The notes under the pieces are model-generated. The model made no database searches. It had not been told where the DNA came from and was given only the letters and a program-made list of their open reading frames with translations. A program made the translations under genes and the position numbers. This document shows, piece by piece, positions 44,384 to 52,269 of a DNA stretch of 64,000 nt. This DNA is from Paractinoplanes toevensis. Its GTDB lineage: Bacteria > Actinomycetota > Actinomycetes > Mycobacteriales > Micromonosporaceae. Numbering within the stretch: position 1 is the stretch's first letter; every line of letters begins with the position of its first letter. The stretch lies in NCBI RefSeq assembly GCF_018332695.1, contig NZ_BOQN01000076.1, positions 62,001 through 126,000 of the forward strand, written 5' to 3'.

Positions 44384-46144
44384 ATGGCGCAAAGACCGCC
44401 GATGTTCCAGACCTCTCGAGATCAGGGTTACTCCTCGGGGGAGGAGGACGCGCAGTTCTTCGCGGACCTGCGGGCCGCGCCCGACGACGATGACACGTGG
44501 GGTAATTCGGCCTCGACCTCGTCCTCGTCCCGTTACGACGACTCGCCTTCGCCCCGCTACGACGACTCGGCGGACCCGCGTTACTCGACCGGAACGCGGT
44601 TGTCGGACCCGCGTATGCCGGCCGAACGCACGCCCGTCGACCCGTGGGCCGACGATGACCGGGAAGACCGGCGGCCGCCGCAGACCTGGGACAGCTACAT
44701 CGCGGACAGCGACGTCGACGACCCCTACCGGCGCAGCGACATCCTGGTCGAGTCGCACACCGACCCGACCGGCTGGAAAGCCTCCGGGCCGGCCCAGCCG
44801 CCCATCCCCGACGACCGGCCCCCGGCCGAAGCCGTCAGTGGAAATCGGCTGCTCACCATCCTGCTGTTTTTCTCCGGGCTGGCCACCAGCGTCTCGCTGT
44901 GGCTGTTCGACACGCAGGCCGGCGCGATCAACGACACCGCCACCGCGATGCTCGCGGCCGGGCGGATCACCGGCCTGATCGGCGGCTACCTGCTCTTCAT
45001 CCAGCTGCTCATGATGAGCCGGGTCTCCTGGCTGGAGGAATGGGTGGGGGCCCGCGACCTGCTGCGCTGGCACCGCTGGCTGGGCACGTCGCTGGTGATG
45101 TTCGTGCTCGCGCACATCGTCTTCATCGTCTATGGGTACGCGCTCACCGCCGACACCGGCGTGGTCGACCAGGGCTGGTCGATCATCACCACCTTCCCGG
45201 ACATGCTGAAGGCTGTTTCCGCGACCGTGATCCTCGTCGTGATCAGCCTGATCTCGATCCGCGGCGCCCGGGCCAGGCTGCCCTACGAGCTGTGGCACCT
45301 GATCCACCTCACCGGCTACCTGGTCCTGCTGCTCGGCTACGGCCACCAGGTCGCCACCGGTGCCGACCTGAGCGGCAAGTTCGCCTCCGTGTTCTGGCCC
45401 GGCCTCACCGCCCTGGTCATCTCGGCCCTGGTCTGGGGACGGCTGATCGAGCCGCTCTGGCTCAACGTGCGGCACCGCTTCGAGGTCGCCGAGGTCGTCG
45501 CGGAGGGCGCCAACACGTTCTCCATCTACATCGACGGCAAGAAGCTGGAGAAGCTGCCCGCGCAGGCCGGCCAGTTCATGCGGTGGCGGTTCCTGACCCG
45601 CAACGGCTGGTGGCAGTCGCACCCCTTCTCGCTGTCCGCCGCCCCGAACCGGGAGTGGCTGCGACTCACCGTCACCGCCGTCGGCGGACACACCTCCCGG
45701 CTGGGCATGATGCAACCGGGCACGCCGGTGTGGGCGGAGGGGCCGTTCGGCACGTTCACCGCCCAACGGCGTACGCGTCGCCGTGCTCTTCTGATCGCCG
45801 GCGGCAGCGGCATCGCGCCCATTCGGGCCCTGCTCGAGGACATGCCGCCGGACACGATCGTGATCTACCGGGCGTCCCGGCCCGACGAACTGGTCTTCCG
45901 GGGCGAGCTCGAGGAACTCGCCGAACGGCGGGACGCGTGGGTGCGGTACATCGTGGGGTCGCGCAACGACCCCGGGCCGCGCCGGCTGTTCAGCCCCGAC
46001 GGGCTGCTCGGCCTGGTGCCGGACGTGAGCCGGCGCGATGTCTACCTGTGCGGGCCGCCCGGGCTCGTCGAGGCGGCGGTTGCGACGCTGCGCGAGCTCG
46101 ACGTGCCGGATTCGCAGCTGCACCTGGACCCGTTCGAGTTTTAG
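44384..46144 (+). CDS. Ferric-reductase-like flavocytochrome (membrane FAD/NAD(P)H oxidoreductase)
   Basis: This 586-residue protein has a disordered acidic N-terminus (1-145) with repeats such as RYDDSPSPRYDDSADPRY. Six or so membrane spans of the ferric-reductase-like domain follow, with paired His in LRWHRWLGT and LWHLIHLTGYLV (candidate haem ligands). A C-terminal FAD domain (HPFSLSAAPN) and nucleotide domain (LLIAGGSGIAPIRALLED; LCGPPGLVEA) complete it. Electrons would pass from NAD(P)H across the membrane. The ATG at 44384 has GGGTGAGG upstream. FMN-binding and ApbE genes follow, suggesting an extracytoplasmic flavin acceptor. Confidence 0.87.
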   Translation: MAQRPPMFQTSRDQGYSSGEEDAQFFADLRAAPDDDDTWGNSASTSSSSRYDDSPSPRYDDSADPRYSTGTRLSDPRMPAERTPVDPWADDDREDRRPPQTWDSYIADSDVDDPYRRSDILVESHTDPTGWKASGPAQPPIPDDRPPAEAVSGNRLLTILLFFSGLATSVSLWLFDTQAGAINDTATAMLAAGRITGLIGGYLLFIQLLMMSRVSWLEEWVGARDLLRWHRWLGTSLVMFVLAHIVFIVYGYALTADTGVVDQGWSIITTFPDMLKAVSATVILVVISLISIRGARARLPYELWHLIHLTGYLVLLLGYGHQVATGADLSGKFASVFWPGLTALVISALVWGRLIEPLWLNVRHRFEVAEVVAEGANTFSIYIDGKKLEKLPAQAGQFMRWRFLTRNGWWQSHPFSLSAAPNREWLRLTVTAVGGHTSRLGMMQPGTPVWAEGPFGTFTAQRRTRRRALLIAGGSGIAPIRALLEDMPPDTIVIYRASRPDELVFRGELEELAERRDAWVRYIVGSRNDPGPRRLFSPDGLLGLVPDVSRRDVYLCGPPGLVEAAVATLRELDVPDSQLHLDPFEF

Positions 46145-46171
46145 CTCTCTCGTCTTTGGAAGGGATTCGCG

Positions 46172-46681
46172 ATGCGACGCAGTACCGCCGCCGCTGTCGG
46201 CACCCTCACCGGCGCCGCCCTGATCGTCGGGGTGCGCCTGAGCGTGCAGCCGCCAGCGCCTCCGGCCGCCGCATCGTCGTCGGTCGACCTGGTCGGCGAC
46301 ACCCCGACGGATTCGTCGTCCAAGGCCGCCGGCTCCTCTTCGAAGAAGCCCGCCGCCTCGTCCTCCTCCAAAGCCGCCGCTTCCGAGGAAAAGGCGAAGA
46401 ACGGCCTGAAAGATGGTGTCTTCAAGGGCAAGGGCTCCACCAACCCCTACGGCACCATCCAGGTCTCCATCAAGATCGCCGACGGCAAGATCACGGCGGC
46501 CGACGCCACCTACCCCACCACCGGCAACAGCGCCACGATCAACCCCGGCGCCGTCGCGAAGCTCAAGCAGGAAACCCTGCAGAAGCAGAGCGCCGACGTG
46601 GCCGCCGTGTCCGGAGCCACCTACACCAGCCAGTCGTACCAGGAGTCGCTGCAAGCAGCGTTGGACTCCGCCAAGGCGTAG
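46172..46681 (+). CDS. Secreted or anchored FMN-binding domain protein
   Basis: This 169-residue protein has an N-terminal membrane anchor, a Ser/Lys/Ala-rich linker (about 35-80), and an FMN_bind domain. The motif SGATYTSQSY near the C-terminus matches the S-G-A-T-x-T signature where FMN is attached to Thr. GGAAGGG precedes the ATG at 46172. It lies between the flavocytochrome and ApbE genes, which fits electron acceptor and attachment enzyme. Confidence 0.88.
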   Translation: MRRSTAAAVGTLTGAALIVGVRLSVQPPAPPAAASSSVDLVGDTPTDSSSKAAGSSSKKPAASSSSKAAASEEKAKNGLKDGVFKGKGSTNPYGTIQVSIKIADGKITAADATYPTTGNSATINPGAVAKLKQETLQKQSADVAAVSGATYTSQSYQESLQAALDSAKA

Positions 46682-46692
46682 GGTCACGGTTC

Positions 46693-47442
46693 GTGCGCCA
46701 CGTCGAGCAGGTGATGGGTACGGCCGTCAGCATCGAACTGGCCGACGACCGCCCTGATCCGGAGCTCCGCGCACTGATCGACGACGTGTGCGGATGGCTG
46801 CACGAGGTGGACGCACGGTTCTCCACCTACAAGGACGACAGCGAGGTCAGCCGCATGCGCCGCGGCGAGCTGACCGCCGCGTCCTGCTCCGACGACCTCC
46901 GGCAGGTGCTGGCCGCCTGCGCAGACCTGTGGCGAGACACCGACGGCTACTTCGACGCGTACGCCGCCGGCCCGCTCGACCCCTCCGGCTACGTGAAAGG
47001 CTGGTCGGTAGAGGTCGCCTCCGACCGTCTGCTGGCCGCCGGCTCGGCCAACCACTACATCAATGCGGGCGGCGACATCCGGATGCGCGGCCTGCACCCC
47101 GAGGGCGGCCCATGGCGGGTCGGCATCCGCCACCCGTGGGAGGCCGACAAGCTCAGCTGGGTGCTGGCCCTCACCGACGGCGCGGTAGCCACCTCCGGCA
47201 CCTATGAGCGCGGCAACCACGTGCTCAACCCCCGCACCGGCACCCCGGCGCGAGGCCTGCGCTCGGTCACGGTCGTCGGCCCCAGCCTGGCACTGGCCGA
47301 CGCCTATGCCACGGCGGCCCTGGCCATGGGCGAGCCCGGCCTGACCTGGCTCGCCAAGCTGGCCACCGACGGTTACGACTCGGCGGTCGTGACCGACGAC
47401 GGCCGCGCTTTCAGCTCCGCGAACCTCCCCGCCGCGGTGTAG
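46693..47442 (+). CDS. apbE: FAD:protein FMN transferase (ApbE family)
   Basis: This 249-residue enzyme splits FAD and links FMN to Thr in target proteins. Marks are VMGTAVSIEL, DVCGWLHEVDARFSTY, DPSGYVKGWSVE, YINAGGDIRMRG, and the metal-binding/active area SGTYERGNHVLNPRTGTP. It is shorter than secreted ApbE proteins and has no leader, so it may act inside or be membrane-independent. The target is probably the FMN_bind protein upstream (11 bases away). The GTG at 46693 has a weak ribosome site. Confidence 0.88.
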   Translation: MRHVEQVMGTAVSIELADDRPDPELRALIDDVCGWLHEVDARFSTYKDDSEVSRMRRGELTAASCSDDLRQVLAACADLWRDTDGYFDAYAAGPLDPSGYVKGWSVEVASDRLLAAGSANHYINAGGDIRMRGLHPEGGPWRVGIRHPWEADKLSWVLALTDGAVATSGTYERGNHVLNPRTGTPARGLRSVTVVGPSLALADAYATAALAMGEPGLTWLAKLATDGYDSAVVTDDGRAFSSANLPAAV

Positions 47443-47458
47443 CTAGCTGGCCTCGATC

Positions 47459-47512
47459 CTCTGCGCGGCGCGGGTGCTCTGCGCGGCGCGGTTGCTCTGC
47501 GCGGCGCGGTTG
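47459..47512. repeat. Three 18-bp tandem repeats between convergent genes
   Basis: CTCTGCGCGGCGCGGGTG at 47459-47476 is followed by two copies of CTCTGCGCGGCGCGGTTG at 47477-47494 and 47495-47512. It fills most of the 88 bases between the ApbE and Eis-like genes. A recent duplication is likely; it may help terminate transcription. Confidence 0.75.
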
Positions 47513-47530
47513 TTTGCGCGCCTGCAGGCG

Positions 47531-48715
47531 TCAGAAGTCGGCGAACAGGTAGGGCATCTGGCGGGGGAACATTGCGGTCAGCGCCGGGATCGCATCGGGG
47601 GAGACCTCGCCCAGGCCGCGGGTGAAGACCTCCACCGGGTCGAGAACGCCGTAGGCGAGCGCGCTGAAGCCGGCCGCGGTCAGCGTGGCCGCCGGCGTCG
47701 CCGTGCCCTTGTCGACGCCGAGAGTGCCGTCGGTGGCCGACAGCTGCCAGACACCGCCGATGTGCTCGTCGTCGACGATCTCGAGCGTGACCTCGCCCGG
47801 CCCGGCCTGAGAACCGGACAACGCCGCCATGTCGAGCACCCGGACCATCGGGGCGTTGTCGCCCGGATTGTCGACCTTGCCGGTGGTGGTCACCTCGAAG
47901 TCGAGACCCCAGAGCTCCGGCACGTCGTCGACGCTGAGCCGCGCGCTGACCCGGGCCACCTGGTCGACGTGCCGCGCGAAGAACTGCAGCAGAAGCGCCC
48001 GGCCGAGCGGCCCGGTGCAGAGCAGGTCGGAGCCGACCAGCTCGCCGCCGTGCTGATCGATCCGGTAGCGCACCACGCCCAGGACCTCGCCGGCCTCGCC
48101 GCGAGCCACCGCCACCCACAACTTGTCGTCCCGGAACTCGGCCGACCGCACCTCGTCGTAGACCGCGAACCCGTGCCGGCTCGTGACCAGGCGCCGGGTC
48201 AGCTCGTCGTACGCCCCGAAGCCCTCGTGCATCGACAGGCGCTCCACCTCGCCCGGAAGCTCGGCCCGCAGCAGGTGAGCGAGCCCCTCCGGGGCGAAGG
48301 TCGCCGTGCGGTGGCGGGGAATGCCCACGAAGCCGAACTTGGCGTAGAAGCTCGGCCGGAACGGGTAGAGCGCGCTCACGGCGCACCCCTCGTCACGCAT
48401 CTGCCGGAGCAGCCGCTGCATCAGCTCCCTCACCAGCCCTCGCCGGCGAGCTGCCGGGTGCGTGGACACGGAGGCGACCCCAGCCATGTCGTGGACGAGA
48501 CCACGCACGTTCTGCCGCATGCGGAGGGCGGCCACGCCGGCCAGCGTCTGCCCGTCCTCTTCGGCGATCAGATTTACCGTGGTCTCGTGGAAGCGCATCC
48601 GTTTCCGATAGGTCTCCTCATCCGCCGGCGACCACGGCGACGGCATGAACGCGTAGCTCTGCAGCGGAAACATCGTCGTGGTGCGCTCAGCCGCACTGAT
48701 CTGCCGGAAGTCCAT
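47531..48715 (-). CDS. Eis-like GNAT N-acetyltransferase
   Basis: This 394-residue protein has the Eis architecture: an N-terminal GNAT domain with the acetyl-CoA loop VSTHPAARRRGLVRELM, a second GNAT-like domain, and a C-terminal SCP2-like domain ending in Phe (LFADF), the free terminal carboxylate being part of the Eis active site. Eis proteins acetylate aminoglycosides and protein lysines; here the substrate is unknown. The ATG at 48715 is favoured by GGATGAG; an upstream start at 48730 is possible. Confidence 0.87.
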   Translation of the reverse strand: MDFRQISAAERTTTMFPLQSYAFMPSPWSPADEETYRKRMRFHETTVNLIAEEDGQTLAGVAALRMRQNVRGLVHDMAGVASVSTHPAARRRGLVRELMQRLLRQMRDEGCAVSALYPFRPSFYAKFGFVGIPRHRTATFAPEGLAHLLRAELPGEVERLSMHEGFGAYDELTRRLVTSRHGFAVYDEVRSAEFRDDKLWVAVARGEAGEVLGVVRYRIDQHGGELVGSDLLCTGPLGRALLLQFFARHVDQVARVSARLSVDDVPELWGLDFEVTTTGKVDNPGDNAPMVRVLDMAALSGSQAGPGEVTLEIVDDEHIGGVWQLSATDGTLGVDKGTATPAATLTAAGFSALAYGVLDPVEVFTRGLGEVSPDAIPALTAMFPRQMPYLFADF

Positions 48716-48757
48716 GGACTCATCCAACACCGGGCGGCCGGGCGGATGCGCGTCAGT

Positions 48758-48803
48758 TTTCCGAGCTGTGGATAACCCGGTTTCCGAGCTGTGGATAACC
48801 CGG
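48758..48803. repeat. Tandem 23-bp repeats, each with a perfect DnaA box
   Basis: TTTCCGAGCTGTGGATAACC-CGG occurs exactly twice in a row (48758-48780, 48781-48803). Each copy holds TGTGGATAA (48767-48775, 48790-48798), the reverse complement of the DnaA box TTATCCACA. They lie 50-90 bases upstream of the Eis-like gene and ahead of the tRNA promoter. Confidence 0.8.
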
Positions 48804-48839
48804 GGGATCGCAGCTCACGACGCGCCGGGGGACCCCGGT

Positions 48840-48869
48840 TTGGCAAGCGGACGGCCAGCAGGATAAGGT
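48840..48869 (+). promoter_or_regulatory. Promoter of the tRNA cluster
   Basis: TTGGCA at 48840-48845 and TAAGGT at 48864-48869 are separated by 18 bases, a good housekeeping-type actinobacterial promoter. Transcription would begin about 35 bases before tRNA-Gly, and all three tRNAs follow without another clear promoter. Confidence 0.65.
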
Positions 48870-48910
48870 TTCATCCGTCGCCAGGGAGCGCAAGCGCCCC
48901 GGAGAGACAA

Positions 48911-48983
48911 GCGGACGTAGCGCAGCTGGTAGCGCATCACCTTGCCAAGGTGAGGGTCGCGGGTTCGAATCCCGTCGTCCGCT
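48911..48983 (+). tRNA. tRNA-Gly (GCC)
   Basis: A 73-base cloverleaf. GCGGACG pairs with CGTCCGC, the anticodon loop TTGCCAA carries GCC at 48954-48956, the T arm is GGGTTCGAATCCC and the discriminator is T. CCA is not encoded. Confidence 0.97.
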
Positions 48984-49021
48984 CGGAGCGGGCTTGCACA
49001 GGTCTAGTGCGGGGCCAACTC

Positions 49022-49092
49022 GGTGGAGTGGCCGAGAGGCGAGGCAACGGCCTGCAAAGCCGTGTACACGGGTTCAAATCCCGTCTCCACCT
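49022..49092 (+). tRNA. tRNA-Cys (GCA)
   Basis: A 71-base cloverleaf. GGTGGAG pairs with CTCCACC, the anticodon loop CTGCAAA carries GCA at 49054-49056, and the T arm is GGGTTCAAATCCC. CCA is not encoded. Confidence 0.97.
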
Positions 49093-49105
49093 CGGCGAAA
49101 GCCAA

Positions 49106-49177
49106 GGGCGATTGGCGCAGCGGGAGCGCGCTTCCTTGACACGGAAGAGGTCACTGGTTCGATCCCAGTATCGCCCA
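49106..49177 (+). tRNA. tRNA-Val (GAC)
   Basis: A 72-base cloverleaf. GGGCGAT pairs with ATCGCCC, the anticodon loop TTGACAC carries GAC at 49138-49140, and the T arm is CTGGTTCGATCCCAG. CCA is not encoded. It is last in the Gly-Cys-Val trio, a typical integration site for actinobacterial mobile elements. Confidence 0.97.
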
Positions 49178-49202
49178 CAGGTTATATTTGCAGGTCAAGT
49201 AG

Positions 49203-49231
49203 CCCGTTGCCGATCAATCGGTAACGGGTTT
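49203..49231 (+). terminator. Terminator of the tRNA cluster
   Basis: CCCGTTGCCGA (49203-49213) pairs with TCGGTAACGGG (49218-49228, one G-U pair) around TCAA, followed by TTTCT. It lies 25 bases after tRNA-Val and is the natural end of the tRNA transcript. Confidence 0.85.
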
Positions 49232-49252
49232 CTGCTGTTCTGGTCGTTACAG

Positions 49253-49272
49253 TGGGAGCATTTTGGGAGCAT
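49253..49272. repeat. Direct repeat TGGGAGCAT, 11-base period
   Basis: TGGGAGCAT occurs at 49253-49261 and 49264-49272. GGGAGC of the second copy also pairs with GCTCCC at 49278-49283. It sits within 100 bases of the tRNA-Val end, where arm-type sites of integrases are often found. The next 49284-49647 holds no gene I can support, only short frames on both strands. Confidence 0.4.
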
Positions 49273-49647
49273 CGGCCGCTCCCTGGGGGTGACAGCTTCC
49301 GTTTTTTGATTGTCCTGCTCCCCGGGTGAGCACTTTCTAGTTCCCGAGGTTGTCACGGCGAAAAGGGGAGCGGTTCTGCTCCCAGCGGGTCTGCAGGCCG
49401 TCGACGAGTCGCGCCGGCCCCATCACCGACGCCGAGTTCGACGAGATGTTGCGGCCGTGGTGGACCGCCCAGAATTGAGTCGTCGGCGGCAGACATCCGG
49501 ATCGGCGGGACGTTCCGTCAAAGCCGCGGGCACGTTGAACGCGACGAGGGGTGCTGCGGTCCGAAGGGTTTCGCCGTCCAGGCTGAAGCCGGCTGACGTA
49601 TGCGTGTACCGCCGAAGCGTCGCGTCCGAGGGGTCGGATGGCACTGA

Positions 49648-51306
49648 TCAGGAGGTGGTTGCCTGCGCGGTGAACATGGCGGACACCGCGGCGTCGGTCA
49701 GTGGGCCCTGGTAAATCGTTAGGTCGTCGATGCCGCCCGACCACTTGTTCAGTAACTTGTCGCGCTGGCGGGTCCGGCCGACCAGCAGCGGTCCGTCGGA
49801 CGCCATCGGCGTGAACGGCACCGCCTGTGTCGCCACGCGCGTCCCGTTGATGTACAGCCGCGCCTCGTGGTGGCTGGCGTCGAACACGCCCGTCAGGTGC
49901 GTCCATTCGTCCAGCTCCGCGGTGCCGGTGGCTCTGGCATACGCCGCCGGCCGGGCATGCCGATGCCGTCGTTTCGGCGAGTGCGTCGTGGCGGTGGGCG
50001 CGTCCGCGGCGAACACCGCGAACTCCCACCCACCGGTGCCGGAGTCGTACCGCAGCCAGGTCGCGCTGTCATGAACGCCGGCCTGCGCCAGGACGGCGGG
50101 ACTCCCGCCGGCCTCGACCGCGTCGGGCTTAACCCATGCCGAGACCGTGAACGACTGGTCGGTGAGCAGAACAGGTGCGTCCTGCCAGATGGTGAACTCG
50201 TTGCCGTCGGCGTCCGGTGCCGTGGTGCCGGTCCTGATCGCGCTCCGTCCGTACTCCTGAGTTGCCCCGCCTGCCGACGCACCACCGTCCGGGAAGTATT
50301 CCGAGTCCAGCCGCAGTGCGAGGCCGCTAGCCGTATGGCCGGGGCCCACGTCCGCACCGAGGGTCAGGGCGAGCGTGCGCTCGAAGATCGACGTGTCCGG
50401 CGCTTCGCAGGTGTCTCGCAGGTCAGCGACGAAGCAGGGCACGGCCGCCTCGAAGTCCCATTCGCCGACCCGGATCGGCGAGAGGATGCCCGGCTCGTCG
50501 AAGCCGCCTGATCCCGGCGCGTCGGCCGACTGGCCGGTGAAGTCTTCCGGCACGAGCACCCGGTCGTAGACCCGTACGTCCGCGATGGAGCCGTTCCACC
50601 AGTCGGCGGCCGCCCCGCTCGCGAAGCCGCGGCCCACCGCGAACTTGCCGTCCGTTTCCCACGGCGTGGCCGGGCGGTCGACCTCGGACACCAGGACCCC
50701 GTCGACATAGAGGCGGAGTTTCATCTGCTCCGCATCGAAGCTTCCGGCGACGTGCGTCCACAGGCCCGCGTCCGCCGCGGTGATCGCGGCCGGCGCCGCG
50801 GCGACGACGGTGGTGCTCGACTGCGCGGAGGTGTCCTTCATGGCGAACGACCAGTGCGGCACGGCAGGCCTGCCGGATCGGCGGATGCCGATCTCGAACC
50901 CGGGGGCGTCGGCGGCCTCCTGGGTGGCGAACGTGATGTCCGTCGCCGGCCTGGCGCCGAGGCGTACCCACCCGCCGACGCTGAACGAGCCGGTCGTGTC
51001 GACCACGGCGGATTCAGTGGTGGCGGCGGACGATGCACCGTCGAAAGTAGCGGTCTGCGCGCCTCTCCGTCGTATGTCGCTGGGCCAGCTCACGCCGGCC
51101 GGGGTGAGCGGGGAGGCGGCCGGCGCTGCCACCTCGTCGGCGAGCGCGCTTGATTCGTTTATGCCCGGATATGTCTCGAGGCCCCAGCGGGCGACCGGGA
51201 CCGACAGCCGAGCAGCAGCGGCGGCGGGCTCCGCGACGAACGGCACCGCGAGCAACTCGACGACCAGGCCCGCAACCGAAAGGCCAGGCAGAAGCCTCCG
51301 CCACAT
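49648..51306 (-). CDS. Secreted protein with two LamG-like domains
   Basis: This 552-residue protein has a signal peptide (LLPGLSVAGLVVELLAVPFV, then AAAA). Two concanavalin-A-like LamG modules follow: about 90-215 (SFSVGGWVRLGARP, WTHVAGSFDAEQMKLRLYVD) and about 365-545 (FTVSAWVKPDA, WTHLTGVFDASHHEARLYIN). A Cys-containing linker lies between. These modules bind sugars or surfaces. Related actinobacterial proteins often continue into very long RHS or Laminin chains; this one stops soon after LamG 2, so it may be a short form or a truncated relic. GGAGA precedes the ATG at 51306. Confidence 0.8.
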   Translation of the reverse strand: MWRRLLPGLSVAGLVVELLAVPFVAEPAAAAARLSVPVARWGLETYPGINESSALADEVAAPAASPLTPAGVSWPSDIRRRGAQTATFDGASSAATTESAVVDTTGSFSVGGWVRLGARPATDITFATQEAADAPGFEIGIRRSGRPAVPHWSFAMKDTSAQSSTTVVAAAPAAITAADAGLWTHVAGSFDAEQMKLRLYVDGVLVSEVDRPATPWETDGKFAVGRGFASGAAADWWNGSIADVRVYDRVLVPEDFTGQSADAPGSGGFDEPGILSPIRVGEWDFEAAVPCFVADLRDTCEAPDTSIFERTLALTLGADVGPGHTASGLALRLDSEYFPDGGASAGGATQEYGRSAIRTGTTAPDADGNEFTIWQDAPVLLTDQSFTVSAWVKPDAVEAGGSPAVLAQAGVHDSATWLRYDSGTGGWEFAVFAADAPTATTHSPKRRHRHARPAAYARATGTAELDEWTHLTGVFDASHHEARLYINGTRVATQAVPFTPMASDGPLLVGRTRQRDKLLNKWSGGIDDLTIYQGPLTDAAVSAMFTAQATTS

Positions 51307-52269
51307 AGCGTCTCCGTTCAACGCGCAGACAGTGATCGAGACGCTAGGACATCAATGGGACGTGCGCTGCCCCTCCAATTGTCGCAAAGCTAACCAAAGC
51401 CAACACAATCTCTGGGCGAGCAGCGTGATCTTGATAACGCGTGGCACCGGGCAAGAAGGGCTACCCCGGCCTCCAGGCCGCACGCCATTCGGACCGCCGG
51501 GACAGAACATCGCGCACTGTTCTCGGCTAAATCCGTGCACTCGATCATGAAAGCCCGGCATGGATAGGGGGCATGATTAGCGGAGGCGGCGTGTGGCGCG
51601 TCGGCGACAGCGGGATCCCGGCTGTCGACATCGACGCCGGATCGTCCTCCGTAGGCCGGGTTGTACCGGCAGTGCTTACCGGTAGAGCTCCCGTAGCTTC
51701 TCGGGATGTCGAGTGGCGGTGCGACGACGTCCGCGCCGGTTGCTGGAATGTCCGAGCGGGCTGTCTGCGTGCTTCCTGACTTAGCCTCGTTTGCCCTGCT
51801 GTCGGCACGTGCCGCAGGCTGAGGCGGGGAGCGCGGGACGATGATTTCGGTCCAGCGGCGTCGTGTCGGTTACGGCTGCTCCCCGTATCGGACTGTCGGG
51901 GCGGTGTGTCGGTGGGTGCGCACCTGAGCGCCTCTTGTCCGCAAAATGCGCGGACCGGGGGCGCTCGTCATATCTGCTCAGGGGGCCGAGCCCCCTGAAA
52001 ACCCCACGGCGCGGTGCGTCCGCTTGGCGGTTCGCCTCCGGGTGTTCGCCGCGCCGCCTGGGCTGCACTCCGGCTTGAGGTCGGTCCCTCGGGATGTCGT
52101 TCGATCGTTCTCCTGCACGCGGCCGGCCTGAGCCCGGCGCCTCCGCCACGACCGCCTTGTCCGCATGCTTGGCCTCGGGAGTGGCCGAAGCGTCGAGAAG
52201 TCGAAACCCTGAACCCTGGCCCACGGTGACGCGGCCGTGGTGGGCGGTCCACCGTGGGCCGGGCGGTGG
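51307..52269. other. Gene-free accessory segment with two hairpins
   Basis: About 960 bases without a supported gene. Reverse-strand frames in 51781-52224 have odd, Arg/Pro-rich composition and no ribosome site. Two strong stems stand close together: GTCCGC/GCGGAC at 51937-51955, and the perfect TCAGGGGGC-CGA-GCCCCCTGA at 51978-51998. Such GGGGGC-stem non-coding stretches occur near replication or transfer regions of actinomycete elements; that link is from memory only. Confidence 0.45.

Noticed and set aside
49380..49477. Forward frame ending PITDAEFDEMLRPWWTAQN
   Set aside because: It looks protein-like but is short, without start or upstream homology I can recognise; at best a scrap of a lost gene.
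51781..52224. Reverse-strand frame of 147 codons in the accessory segment
   Set aside because: Arg/Pro/Gly-rich, crosses two strong hairpins, and has no ribosome site.
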